64,000 bases of DNA from Roseburia sp. AF12-17LB (GCF_003479605.1 NZ_QUHR01000011.1:787-64786), one strand, 5' to 3'; positions 17,053 through 24,985 are shown, counted from the first letter of the stretch. Made by a program: numbers and translations. Notes: generated by a model from the letters alone, not told the origin.

Positions 17053-17334
17053 ATGGATGTAAACACAATCCAAACTGCCATAAGTACGCTTGGCTTTCCT
17101 ATCGTGTGTGTTCTTTTCTTGGGTTGGTTCATCTGGAAGATCTGGATGAGTCAGCAAGACCAGAACAAAGAGCGAGAGGATAAGTTATATGAGTATCTTG
17201 GCAAAGCACAGGCGGTCAATGAAGAGTTGACCAAAACTAATTCAGAATTTGTAAACGTATTAAATACATACAAATCTGATTTGGACACTATCAAAAATGA
17301 TGTAACAGAAATTAAACAAAACATGAAAGGTTAA
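17053..17334 (+). CDS. BhlA/UviB-type holin-like small membrane protein
   Basis: The 93-residue protein has one N-terminal membrane helix (about 9-30, STLGFPIVCVLFLGWFIWKI). A charged coiled-coil tail follows (REDKLYEYLGKAQAVNEEL). This architecture is typical of BhlA/UviB holin-like proteins. No endolysin is encoded nearby, and finding it between scaffold and capsid is unusual. It could instead act on membrane potential or release in combination with a helper phage. The ribosome site is GGAAAGGAC. Confidence 0.75.
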   Translation: MDVNTIQTAISTLGFPIVCVLFLGWFIWKIWMSQQDQNKEREDKLYEYLGKAQAVNEELTKTNSEFVNVLNTYKSDLDTIKNDVTEIKQNMKG

Positions 17335-17348
17335 TAAGGTGAATTTAT

Positions 17349-18218
17349 ATGGCAACAATTAACAATACAACAACTAGCGCAGTAAATAAAAACATGATTA
17401 TTCTAGAAGTATACTCAGCACTTGTACAGGAAAAGATTGCAGGAAAGTGCCACGTAGCAAATATGGCAAAGGTACTTGGTGACTTACAGGGTAAGCCGGG
17501 CGAGACACTTACTGTACCTTCAATCGTGTATGATGGAGATGCAACTGATTGGACTCCTGGTACTGCTATGTCAGCAACAAATCTTAAGACAAAGACAAAG
17601 AGCTTTACAATCAAAGCAATCGCAGCACCTGCATATGACATCTATGATTTCGATTCTGAAACTGAGATGTTCAACTCTATTGAGAACGCTTCAAAAAATC
17701 AGTCCACAGCAATCGCAAGAAAAATGGATGCTGACTGTATCACAGAAGCACTTAAAGCTCCATTCAAGGCAACAGTAGCTACAAGCGGTGTGATTACACA
17801 GGATGAGTTACTTGACGCTCTTGGTCTGTTTGGTGACGACAGAAATGTCGAGGACTTCGCAGGAGCAGGTATCGTAGCACATTCTGCTTTTGCTAAGAGC
17901 TTCTACGGCATGGAGTTATTCGTGAAATCAACAACAACAACTGCACAGGCAGGTAATGGTATCGTTCGTGGTGATTGCATTGGTTCATTCCTTGGAATCA
18001 ACGTATACCTCTCTGACAGATGTGTAGAAGCAAGCAAGCCAGTAATGTTTATCATCAAAACTGATGCTCTTGGCATTATTCCAAAAGAGACTCCATTCTC
18101 TGAGGTTGCTCGTGACGCTTCTAAGAGACTTAATACAATTTACTGCTCAGATACATACGCTTGCGGTGTGATTGATGAGTCAGGAATCGTTGTTATTCGT
18201 GAGAAAGTAGGAAAATAA
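17349..18218 (+). CDS. Phage major capsid protein
   Basis: The 289-residue protein fits the HK97-fold coat proteins of the P22/N4-gp56-like type. Features are an N-terminal MATINNTTTSAVNKNMIILE, then ALVQEKIAGKCHVANMAKVL, KPGETLTVPSIVYDG, APAYDIYDFDSETEM, and a C-terminal strand ending CGVIDESGIVVIREKVGK. It comes after scaffold, as in most phages. No prohead protease gene is present, consistent with coat types that mature without cleavage. It is the main evidence that the element can build its own head. Confidence 0.85.
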   Translation: MATINNTTTSAVNKNMIILEVYSALVQEKIAGKCHVANMAKVLGDLQGKPGETLTVPSIVYDGDATDWTPGTAMSATNLKTKTKSFTIKAIAAPAYDIYDFDSETEMFNSIENASKNQSTAIARKMDADCITEALKAPFKATVATSGVITQDELLDALGLFGDDRNVEDFAGAGIVAHSAFAKSFYGMELFVKSTTTTAQAGNGIVRGDCIGSFLGINVYLSDRCVEASKPVMFIIKTDALGIIPKETPFSEVARDASKRLNTIYCSDTYACGVIDESGIVVIREKVGK

Positions 18219-18231
18219 TTTGACTTAGTGG

Positions 18232-18263
18232 GGGTGGTGTCCATTTAGGACACTGCCCTTTTT
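18232..18263 (+). terminator. Terminator after the capsid gene
   Basis: GGGTGGTGTCC (18232-18242) pairs with GGACACTGCCC (18248-18258) around an ATTTA loop, followed by T5. Confidence 0.85.
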
Positions 18264-18280
18264 AAGGAAGGACAAGACAA

Positions 18281-18520
18281 ATGTTAGACGGAACAGTATT
18301 ACAAAGATTAAGAATGAGGTCGGGCAAGACATTAGTGCAAGTGGCTGATTGGTGTAATGTATCTAAGAGGTACATCATTTATATTGAACAGAATAAAGAA
18401 GTGCCAAGCGAAGAAACATATGAAGCTTATCTGAACTGTGTCTACGGTCTTGGAAAGCCACTGCCACATGAGCCACGATGTAATCAGACCTCTAGGAAAA
18501 AGAAGTCGGGTGATGAGTAA
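18281..18520 (+). CDS. Small XRE-type HTH regulator
   Basis: The 79-residue protein is a lone helix-turn-helix of XRE type: VLQRLRMRSGKTLVQVADWC and NVSKRYIIYIEQNKEVPSEE, then a basic tail (TSRKKKSGDE). It starts after AAGGAAGGAC and its stop codon shares one base with the next ATG. It probably regulates element genes; whether it is a Cro-like or antirepressor-like factor cannot be told. Confidence 0.75.
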   Translation: MLDGTVLQRLRMRSGKTLVQVADWCNVSKRYIIYIEQNKEVPSEETYEAYLNCVYGLGKPLPHEPRCNQTSRKKKSGDE

Positions 18521-18987
18521 TGGGATTATTCAGCAGAATTTTTGGCGGTAAGTCAGTCAAATCAGTAGCACAAAACGCATCATTTCTTGGTGCTTATCGT
18601 GAAGCAGGTGGACAATCCTATGACGGTGGTGGATGGGGATTAGACCGATTCAACAGTATCATAGATGCTCACTCTTCCATAGACGATATGATTGAGGAAT
18701 GGGGACTTGCTGATGAAGGTTGTCGGTATCAGTCATTAGATGGATATTCTAATCCGTACACACAAGCGTACCGTGAAGAAAGAGAACGTGCAGAAGAAGA
18801 AGCGGAAATCCTTGCAATGTTCGGAGAAGAGATTAATGTAGAACTCTTAATAGATTGGGACACTGTAGAAGAGAACGCTTATGAGTATGCAGAAGAACTT
18901 GCACAGGCATGGCTTGATGGAGATGAATGGATTCCAGAAGAGATTATGGACTGGGCTTGGTACGACTTGTCAGATCATAATTTATAA
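18520..18987 (+). CDS. Highly acidic 155-residue protein of unknown function
   Basis: The start ATG overlaps the previous stop (TAATG). By eye it has about 36 Asp/Glu against about 9 Lys/Arg. The acidic residues are concentrated in the C-terminal half (REERERAEEEAEILAMFGEE, ELLIDWDTVEENAYEYAEEL). The N-terminus is Gly-rich (AGGQSYDGGGWGLD). I recognise no family. Net charge and position between two HTH genes would suit a DNA mimic or antirepressor partner, which is inference only. Confidence 0.65.
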   Translation: MGLFSRIFGGKSVKSVAQNASFLGAYREAGGQSYDGGGWGLDRFNSIIDAHSSIDDMIEEWGLADEGCRYQSLDGYSNPYTQAYREERERAEEEAEILAMFGEEINVELLIDWDTVEENAYEYAEELAQAWLDGDEWIPEEIMDWAWYDLSDHNL

Positions 18988-19014
18988 GGAACAAAAGGAA
19001 TAGAAGGTGCAACA

Positions 19015-19188
19015 ATGACAGGAAAAGAGTTTCGCATATGGCGAAGATACAAAGAAATTTCTCAACAAGTAGTTGCGTCATTTGCGGAATGTAATAAGAG
19101 CACAATATGTCGTTGGGAAAAGGAACAAATCAATTTATATCCAGACCTATACAACAAGGTCATGGAATTCTATGAAAATCATAAATAA
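19015..19188 (+). CDS. 57-residue HTH protein
   Basis: A short ORF behind AAGGAATAGAAGGTG. The product reads MTGKEFRIWRRYKEISQQ followed by SFAECNKSTICRWEKEQINL, a compact XRE-like helix-turn-helix without extra domains. It is related in pattern to the regulator at 18281. It lies in the putative regulatory segment of the element. Confidence 0.7.
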   Translation: MTGKEFRIWRRYKEISQQVVASFAECNKSTICRWEKEQINLYPDLYNKVMEFYENHK

Positions 19189-19285
19189 TCTTACGCACAA
19201 ATCTGTGCGAAAAAATCACAAAGAAACTGGAAAACGATAACCAGTATAAATAAACGCAGTAACCAAAAACAGGTAGAAAGGAAAG

Positions 19286-19350
19286 GTGAGATAACTTATA
19301 TGATATTTAGTTATTACACCTTCTTCTTTTATCATGGTGAGTTATCTCAC
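19286..19350 (+). promoter_or_regulatory. Inverted repeat spanning a leader ORF and the next gene start
   Basis: GTGAGATAACT (19286-19296) is the exact reverse complement of AGTTATCTCAC (19340-19350). The left arm overlaps the ribosome site of the leader ORF at 19300. The right arm covers the start of the DHH-like gene at 19334. The right arm can also fold alone (GTGAG-TTAT-CTCAC). The layout suggests translational control. Confidence 0.5.
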
Positions 19351-19380
19351 TGTGGTAAACAGAATGAAGGAAGAATATAG
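19300..19380 (+). CDS. Possible 26-residue leader peptide
   Basis: An ATG at 19300 follows a strong GAAAGGAAAGGTGAG site. The peptide MIFSYYTFFFYHGELSHC is hydrophobic and aromatic at its N-terminus and ends at TAG 19378-19380. It overlaps the DHH-like gene in a different frame. That larger gene has no clear ribosome site of its own, so a leader or coupling role is plausible. There is no independent evidence. Confidence 0.35.
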   Translation: MIFSYYTFFFYHGELSHCGKQNEGRI

Positions 19381-20251
19381 ACAGAAATTATTAAAAGGAA
19401 ACGAATGGATTGATGGCACAGATAAATTTGGTCTTACATTAACAGACGATTTAGATTCACTTTTATCATGCGCTATCTTAAAACAGATTAAAGGTTGGAA
19501 CATTGAAAGTGCATTTATATTTAATGACAATAAAGTGCATGAAAAAGATAAGCAGAAACTTGACTGCTATTATAAAATCGCTGATACAGATAATGAACAG
19601 ATTGGTGTAGACTTTGCTAAAGCACAGGGAAAATGTTTCGACAATCATCTTACACAGTTTACATATCACGAAGAAATAAATCCACAAGCAATCAATTTAA
19701 ACAGAGTGCAGAACATTTACAGAGAGAAATACTGCAAGAAGTATAATCTGTCAACTGTATTACTTCTATGGTCTTTATATGATTTACCAAAAGAAAAATT
19801 AACAGATGAACTAATGATGTTGCTCATAGCAATAGATTCAAGTGACGCTGGCTTTTACACAGATAAAAGATGGGTGGGCATACATGAGTATTGGATAAAT
19901 GAGGTACTTGATCTGCCGGAATTATTAGAGTTTGAGCGCAGTCATACAAAGGAAGATTTTAACAAATTTAAAAGAGAGCTAGGCTTAGTAAAAGGTCGTA
20001 GCAAGATTTGGGTAGAAGATAAAAAGTTATGCACTGACATAGACCTTGAAGCAGTAAATGAAATTTTATGGTGGAACACTGACATAGAAATCAAGCTACC
20101 AGAAGTGGACTTCTATCGTAATGGCATATATAAAGACAACATCGTAAACATACAAGGATTTCCAAGTAGTATTAAATCTATTTGTGACAATCCTTTTTCT
20201 TATGCCATGACAAGTAAATATGCAGTAGCAGTTTCAGAACAGGTGATGTAA
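19334..20251 (+). CDS. DHH-phosphoesterase-like protein
   Basis: The 305-residue protein has LTDDLDSLLSCAILKQ (about 32-47), which recalls DHH motif I (DxDS/A). KCFDNHLTQFTYH (about 95-107) lies near the place of the DHH triad, and IAIDSSDAGFY (about 163-173) follows as a further Asp motif. The DHH triad reads DNH here, so the metal site is diverged. DHH enzymes cut nanoRNA, ssDNA or cyclic dinucleotides, so a nuclease or signal-degrading role is possible. Start choice is uncertain: ATG 19334 lacks a ribosome site, and ATG 19367 is an alternative. Confidence 0.55.
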   Translation: MVSYLTVVNRMKEEYRQKLLKGNEWIDGTDKFGLTLTDDLDSLLSCAILKQIKGWNIESAFIFNDNKVHEKDKQKLDCYYKIADTDNEQIGVDFAKAQGKCFDNHLTQFTYHEEINPQAINLNRVQNIYREKYCKKYNLSTVLLLWSLYDLPKEKLTDELMMLLIAIDSSDAGFYTDKRWVGIHEYWINEVLDLPELLEFERSHTKEDFNKFKRELGLVKGRSKIWVEDKKLCTDIDLEAVNEILWWNTDIEIKLPEVDFYRNGIYKDNIVNIQGFPSSIKSICDNPFSYAMTSKYAVAVSEQVM

Positions 20252-20445
20252 TGAATTATTCAAATGAACATAAAACAGAGTGCTATATATTCAGTGGATA
20301 TGTAGCCAATGAATTGCTGAGACGTGGGTACAGAATAACTCACGTCAAGGCAGACAAGAAGAACAAGCAACGCTCAGTATTCTTATTTAAAGTGGAGAAT
20401 AATATAGAAAGAGCTATTGACTCTATTACTGAGCAGATGAATTAG
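20251..20445 (+). CDS. DUF5659-like small protein
   Basis: The 64-residue product starts on the last base of the previous stop (TAATG). Its pattern is YIFSGYVANELLRRGYRITH, then KKNKQRSVFLFKVENNIERA. It matches small phage-borne DUF5659-type proteins, which have a helix, a lysine-rich loop, and a VF-F strand. The function of that family is unknown. A paralogue occurs at 20658. Confidence 0.65.
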   Translation: MNYSNEHKTECYIFSGYVANELLRRGYRITHVKADKKNKQRSVFLFKVENNIERAIDSITEQMN

Positions 20446-20460
20446 CTACCGATTTAGGTA

Positions 20461-20538
20461 GAGTATTTCCATAATACTCCTTAAATTTTTTGCATAGTTA
20501 ATATTTTTTAGACTCTTCTCCATTTGGAGTAGAGTCTA
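20461..20538 (+). other. Two consecutive hairpins between small genes
   Basis: GAGTATT (20461-20467) pairs with AATACTC (20473-20479), followed by a weak T-run. TAGACTCT (20509-20516) pairs with AGAGTCTA (20531-20538), with inner CTCC/GGAG. They probably terminate or process the upstream transcript. Confidence 0.55.
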
Positions 20539-20566
20539 ATCCTCCCAAAAGAAAGGACACAGAAAG

Positions 20567-20743
20567 ATGAATGAATATTTATATGAAATGACAAAGGACT
20601 TAAACAACAGAGAGTTTGAGAAAGTATATAAATCATACAGAAAGGGGAACAAGATTCATGAAAGAGAAAGATACAGTGATAATTTTCACAGCGAAGAAAG
20701 CAAGAACTTTATTGAAGATGGGTTATACGCTTGTGGATATTAA
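20567..20743 (+). CDS. Small 58-residue ORF overlapping the next gene
   Basis: The ATG follows AAAGAAAGGACACAG. The product is charged (MNEYLYEMTKDLNNREFEKV, SDNFHSEESKNF). Its 3' 86 bases overlap the DUF5659-like gene at 20658 in another frame. Both have ribosome sites. No family recognised. Confidence 0.45.
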   Translation: MNEYLYEMTKDLNNREFEKVYKSYRKGNKIHERERYSDNFHSEESKNFIEDGLYACGY

Positions 20744-20822
20744 GCCAGATAAGATGGATGTAGATCATAAGAGAAGTGTATTCGTTTTCAAGAATGAAGA
20801 TGGAATTTTGGAGAATATATAA
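20658..20822 (+). CDS. DUF5659-like small protein (second copy)
   Basis: The ATG at 20658 follows AAAGGGGAACAAG. The 54 residues (VIIFTAKKARTLLKMGYTLV, then DHKRSVFVFKNEDGI) have the same plan as the 20251 product: helix, basic loop and the RSVFxFK strand. The two are diverged duplicates. Function unknown. Confidence 0.65.
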   Translation: MKEKDTVIIFTAKKARTLLKMGYTLVDIKPDKMDVDHKRSVFVFKNEDGILENI

Positions 20823-21024
20823 GTGGCTCAAAATTGAATCAAATTTATCTTTATCACTTAAAGGAATAATCGTCTGCCCTGTCGGGCATCCGTTCCTTGA
20901 AGTAAGAAAGAGAAGTTTGCAATTTTTCACTTGGAAGATACATATTCATTAACTGTCCACTTGCGTGTCCAGTTTTATCACATCTCAACTTACATTTTGA
21001 AACACATTTCTTAATGGAAACCAA

Positions 21025-21228
21025 GTGAAGAAAACAACACAGGCGTATGCCACTCGTACCTACAACTTTCCAAAATCGTCCACTCAGAACACACATATTA
21101 GAGAGAGTAATAGATATGTACTTTCTGACTGGTCGAAAATGGAAAATCAAAATGCGACAAGAGTGAGTGCGTTAGCACGAACTAATCAATATGTCAAACA
21201 AAACACAAAAAGGAGAATTAAAGAATGA
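21025..21228 (+). CDS. Doubtful 67-residue ORF
   Basis: A GTG-started ORF whose stop overlaps the next ATG (ATGA). No good ribosome site is visible. Composition is polar and basic (TKRRIKE at the C-terminus). The ATGA coupling is the only argument for it. If it is not a gene, 20823-21224 is a 400-bp non-coding stretch whose main feature is a hairpin, TGCCC-TGTC-GGGCA, near 20875-20892. Confidence 0.3.
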   Translation: MKKTTQAYATRTYNFPKSSTQNTHIRESNRYVLSDWSKMENQNATRVSALARTNQYVKQNTKRRIKE

Positions 21229-21398
21229 AGACAGTAAAAATTATCAATCCAGTACAAGCAGGTTTTTATTTTGAGAATGGATTAAAGCCATTAGATATTT
21301 ATTTCAGTAGAGGTAAATGGGTTTGGGAGTTTGATAAAGACGAAAGCAATCCATTATTTACTCGTTGGCTGAACAACGAAAACAAAATGAAATATTAA
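21225..21398 (+). CDS. 57-residue phage-type small protein
   Basis: The ATG follows AAAAAGGAGAATTAAAG. The product (VKIINPVQAGFYFENGLKPL, YFSRGKWVWEFDKDESNPLF) matches a recurring phage pattern with a lead Asn-x-x-Q helix, GxKPLDIY, and a VWEFDK strand. Its function is not known. It lies 18 bp before the 413-residue gene. Confidence 0.65.
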   Translation: MKTVKIINPVQAGFYFENGLKPLDIYFSRGKWVWEFDKDESNPLFTRWLNNENKMKY

Positions 21399-21416
21399 CT
21401 TGAAGGAGATTATTAA

Positions 21417-22658
21417 ATGAAGGAAATTATATTAAATACAGAATACACATACAAACAGTTGTGTGAATTATTAGGATGGAAAAATTATTCAGGTGGTAAT
21501 GGCAAGAAAGCACAAATCAAAGAGATAGAATCTTCATTTGAATTTTATCATCCTATAAATAAGAAAACTCACAAGGAGAAGAAGTCATATATCTTTACAA
21601 AGCAGTTGAAAGATTTGGTCGAGCCATCAGTTCAGAACAATGGTGGTAGTAATAATAAGAAGAATATTACACCTATGATGGATTATCTTCTTCGTATTGC
21701 AAGCGAAAAAGAATTTAATGTTGGTACTGATATGACATTAACTCACTGGTTCTGCGGCAGTGCAGGTCTTGACTTAATGGATAGGGATATATATGTTGAA
21801 CAGTTTGGCTCAGATGAAGAGTTAGCGACATTTTGTGCTGAGTATCATATCTCTAAGCCGAGATTATTTCGTGAGTACATGGGAATTATTAGAAAGCATA
21901 CAAAGGATATATTCTTAAAAGCTTTAGAGGTCATGGCTAAGAAAAATTTAGTCAAGTACATAGATGGTTATGAGTTCTATTACAAGATGAATAAACGTGG
22001 TCGCATGGGAAATATATTCACAGATGAGTTGAATGATACAGTGCATGGTCTTGAAGAGAAGTATTGTAATGAACTCAATGATGCTTACAATCTCAGTCAG
22101 AAGATGGCAGGTAGACGATTACTTATGTGTATAAATAGAAAGCCGGAGATTAAGGATGAGTTTGATGATTTTATGAATAATGATTTGAATGTTGTTCCTG
22201 TGTGGGATATTCTCAACGTGCGTATTGATGAAGAATATAAATATAGTTGTCATGTAGATGATGAACATAGTATTCAATCATATTATCGTGCAATCGAAAT
22301 TGATATGATAGAAGATACAATCAATCAGGACTGTGATAAAGACGGTCTTGCAACAGCCGTTACAAATGTTATTCGCAGAGTGAGTCGCCGGGAATTACTC
22401 AATAAGAAGTGGAAAGATAAATATGGAAATGTTCATATGACTTATGACTCTTGGGAAGATGCTACTGATATAGTGGCTATTGAGAAATTATTATTCACAC
22501 ATTTTGATGAGGACTTTGATGATGGAACGTCACTTGATTTAGCGGTACTTGATAATGAATTAAAGGATTTTTTATTGGATGACGTTTCCCAAAATGGAAA
22601 CACTGATGGATTAACGGAAGAAGAAAACAGATTATTTGATAGGGTGTCTATTGCATAG
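21417..22658 (+). CDS. 413-residue element protein, possible replication or DNA-binding protein
   Basis: The N-terminal ~65 residues (TEYTYKQLCELLGWKNYSGG, KKSYIFTKQLKD) match a winged-helix-like module common in Firmicutes phage proteins. It is often followed by variable regions and often linked to replication or regulation. The middle is helical (DELNDTVHGLEEKYCNELND). The C-terminus is acidic (FDEDFDDGTSLDLAVLDNEL). It is the largest protein of the left regulatory block and the best candidate for a replication initiator, by elimination. No helicase or primase motif is present. Confidence 0.5.
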   Translation: MKEIILNTEYTYKQLCELLGWKNYSGGNGKKAQIKEIESSFEFYHPINKKTHKEKKSYIFTKQLKDLVEPSVQNNGGSNNKKNITPMMDYLLRIASEKEFNVGTDMTLTHWFCGSAGLDLMDRDIYVEQFGSDEELATFCAEYHISKPRLFREYMGIIRKHTKDIFLKALEVMAKKNLVKYIDGYEFYYKMNKRGRMGNIFTDELNDTVHGLEEKYCNELNDAYNLSQKMAGRRLLMCINRKPEIKDEFDDFMNNDLNVVPVWDILNVRIDEEYKYSCHVDDEHSIQSYYRAIEIDMIEDTINQDCDKDGLATAVTNVIRRVSRRELLNKKWKDKYGNVHMTYDSWEDATDIVAIEKLLFTHFDEDFDDGTSLDLAVLDNELKDFLLDDVSQNGNTDGLTEEENRLFDRVSIA

Positions 22659-22669
22659 GCATCCTTTTT
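22642..22669 (+). terminator. Terminator overlapping the 413-residue gene stop
   Basis: GGGTGTCTA (22642-22650) pairs with TAGGCATCC (22656-22664), then T5 and CATTG. The stem includes the final codons and stop of the gene. Confidence 0.7.
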
Positions 22670-22724
22670 CATTGCACTCCAATTGGAGTGTATTGGAATA
22701 GTTTTAGAAAGTGAGGAACATAAA

Positions 22725-22874
22725 ATGAGAAAGAAAGATTTAATTGCAGAGAACAAAAAATTAAAAGATGAGGTTGAAGATTTAAAGCGTCAGTTGACAT
22801 ATGCAAAGACACAAATAGATATAAAGGATATTTGCTTGATGCTTAATAAGGAAAGAGAGGTATATCATGACTAA
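22725..22874 (+). CDS. 49-residue coiled-coil protein
   Basis: The ATG at 22725 follows GAAAGTGAGGAAC. The product MRKKDLIAENKKLKDEVEDL plus KRQLTYAKTQIDIK is a continuous heptad coiled coil. It overlaps the start of the small terminase gene by 8 bases. It may be a terminase or scaffold accessory protein; this is inference from position. Confidence 0.55.
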   Translation: MRKKDLIAENKKLKDEVEDLKRQLTYAKTQIDIKDICLMLNKEREVYHD

Positions 22875-23286
22875 GGAAAAGACAATTATGCAAGCATTAA
22901 CAGAGGTTGTTCCTAATTATCTTGCGTCATATCTTTGTTGGTATTACTCTGATCCGAATAAAAGAATCAGTTGGGATGAACTTTGTAAATCAGATGCTAA
23001 CTTTAGAAGTAAAAGCGGTGGGAATAAAACAGAAGATTTTGCAGAACAGAACTGGCTCATTCGTGATGATGTTCAGAAAGCAATGATTATCTATTTGCAG
23101 TATATGAAGCGTTATAACTTTATGAAAAGGTATCAAGAGATGAATAAGAAAGCATTAAGCGGTGACGTGAACAGTGCCAAGTATGTTGATGAGATGGATA
23201 AGATTCTGGACAAGATGAGCGTTGATAAATCTACAGAAGATGAGATTGGTAAGCTCTTACAGGGGGTGAATATCAATGTCAATTAG
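22867..23286 (+). CDS. Putative small terminase subunit (TerS)
   Basis: The 139-residue helical protein is encoded directly before the large terminase and overlaps it by 11 bases. It has an N-terminal helical region (IMQALTEVVPNYLASYLCWY), a central WLIRDDVQKAMIIYLQYMKR and a C-terminal tail (MSVDKSTEDEIGKLL). Size and position match TerS, which recognises the packaging site and feeds DNA to TerL. The sequence itself shows no diagnostic motif. Confidence 0.6.
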   Translation: MTKEKTIMQALTEVVPNYLASYLCWYYSDPNKRISWDELCKSDANFRSKSGGNKTEDFAEQNWLIRDDVQKAMIIYLQYMKRYNFMKRYQEMNKKALSGDVNSAKYVDEMDKILDKMSVDKSTEDEIGKLLQGVNINVN

Positions 23287-24862
23287 TTTAGATACTGCCA
23301 AGAAATTAAATTGGTTATGGAAAGACGAAAACAAGATTGCATGGATAGAAACCTTTATTAAGATTGCTGATAAGGATGGAAATATTGTTCCTTTTATCTT
23401 GACTGATGAACAGAGAAAACTTGTTGAGAATTTGGCTCATCAGAATATCATAAGCAAGTCAAGACAGTTGGGAATTTCTGTAGTAACAGTAGCCCTCAGT
23501 ATTAGGGCATGTGTGGTAAATCCAAATACTAACTGTGTGCTTATATCACATAATCAGTCCAGTACCAATGCCGTGTTTGATAAATTAAAGCAACAGTTCT
23601 ATTCATTACCCGATTGGGTAAGACCTAAATTGATACAGAATAATAGACAGGCACTTACATTTGAGAATGGTTCTTCTATTGTGTGTATGACAGCAGGTAA
23701 CAAGGATTGTGGACGTGGCAGCACGTACTCTGGTGGAATAGTGCATTTATCAGAGTTTGCGTTTTGGAAAGACCAACAGAGACAGTTAAAATCTATTATG
23801 CAGGCGGTTACATCATCATCTACAGTCATAATTGAGTCAACATCAAATGGCTATAATGAATATTCAAATTTATTTTTACAAGCAAGGAATGGGGAGAATG
23901 CGTTTAAACCATTCTTTTTTAATTGGATAAATGGACGTTCATTATTTAAGTCACAGTACGATGAATCAGTGAAATTGTATAAGGCACAACATGGTGGAAA
24001 GATGCTTACTGAGGATGAATACGATGAGGAAGAAAAAGCACTCGCTAAGTTAGGTATGACACCAGAACAAGCAGTGTGGAGAAGAGATAAAATTTCTATT
24101 AGTGGACTTGACGCATTTCATGTGGAATATCCAAGTACACCAGAAGAATCATTTCTTGCTACTGGTTCATCTGTATTTGATAACAATAAGGTCATTAAAT
24201 TACAACAGGCATTAACGAGCCAAAAAATAAGCCCGTTAAAAGTAGATAAGATAGTTGGTCTGCCACAGATACTTAGACCTTATGTACAGAATAAATCACT
24301 TGATATATATAAAGTGCCAAGAGTCGGCATGAAATATTACATAGGTGTGGACGTATCGGAAGGACTTGGAGGTAAACATGACTATTCTACTATGTTTGTA
24401 ATGGATAAGGATGGTGAGCAAGTAGCGGAGTTCCATAATAATAAGGTACAGCCATATCTCTATGCAGATATATGTAATGCAGTCGGACGCTTCTATAATA
24501 AAGCTTTGCTCTGTGTCGAGAAAGCATCAGGCGGTCATTCTGTTATTGAGAGATTGAGATATGAGCATAAGTATATGAACATGGTTAAGTATAAGACCTA
24601 TGATGAATATAATCGTGCTATATGGAAAGTCGGATTCGATACAACGCAGAAGTCAAAAAACATTGCAGTCAATGATGCTCGTGAGTGGTTTGACAAGAGC
24701 ATGGTGCGTATTATGAGCAATAATCTTTTAGAGGAAATGAAAACATTTGTTGCAGAAGAGAATGGTTCATTTAATGCGGTTGTCGGCTGTCATGACGATT
24801 TAGTGTCAGCATTTTGGCTCTGTATTCAGGGCATGAAGAGTGGTTTCTGGTATCCATTCTAA
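23276..24862 (+). CDS. terL: Phage large terminase subunit (TerL)
   Basis: The 528-residue packaging motor has a diverged Walker A (SKSRQLGISVV, about 62-72), a Walker B-like VHLSEFAFW (about 159-167) and the coupling motif IESTSNG (about 184-190). Its C-terminal RNase H-type nuclease has three acidic clusters: GVDVSEGLGGKHD (about 358), CVEKASGG (about 414) and GCHDDLVSAFW (about 505). The ribosome site AGGGGGTG is strong. It drives DNA into preformed heads and cuts it. The motor is complete, which argues for active packaging by the element itself. Confidence 0.93.
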   Translation: MSISLDTAKKLNWLWKDENKIAWIETFIKIADKDGNIVPFILTDEQRKLVENLAHQNIISKSRQLGISVVTVALSIRACVVNPNTNCVLISHNQSSTNAVFDKLKQQFYSLPDWVRPKLIQNNRQALTFENGSSIVCMTAGNKDCGRGSTYSGGIVHLSEFAFWKDQQRQLKSIMQAVTSSSTVIIESTSNGYNEYSNLFLQARNGENAFKPFFFNWINGRSLFKSQYDESVKLYKAQHGGKMLTEDEYDEEEKALAKLGMTPEQAVWRRDKISISGLDAFHVEYPSTPEESFLATGSSVFDNNKVIKLQQALTSQKISPLKVDKIVGLPQILRPYVQNKSLDIYKVPRVGMKYYIGVDVSEGLGGKHDYSTMFVMDKDGEQVAEFHNNKVQPYLYADICNAVGRFYNKALLCVEKASGGHSVIERLRYEHKYMNMVKYKTYDEYNRAIWKVGFDTTQKSKNIAVNDAREWFDKSMVRIMSNNLLEEMKTFVAEENGSFNAVVGCHDDLVSAFWLCIQGMKSGFWYPF

Positions 24863-24909
24863 TCGGAATAATTATTAACAGAATAGGGAATTTAGGACTT
24901 TAATGACGT

Positions 24910-24940
24910 TAGGTATAGATTTATATGCCTAGCTTTTTTT
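24910..24940 (+). terminator. Terminator between terL and portal
   Basis: TAGGTATA (24910-24917) pairs with TATGCCTA (24924-24931), then GC, T7 and ATTG. Confidence 0.75.
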
Positions 24941-24985
24941 ATTGTCTATTTTCCCTATTGTAACAGTAAATAGAAAGGAAGAAAT

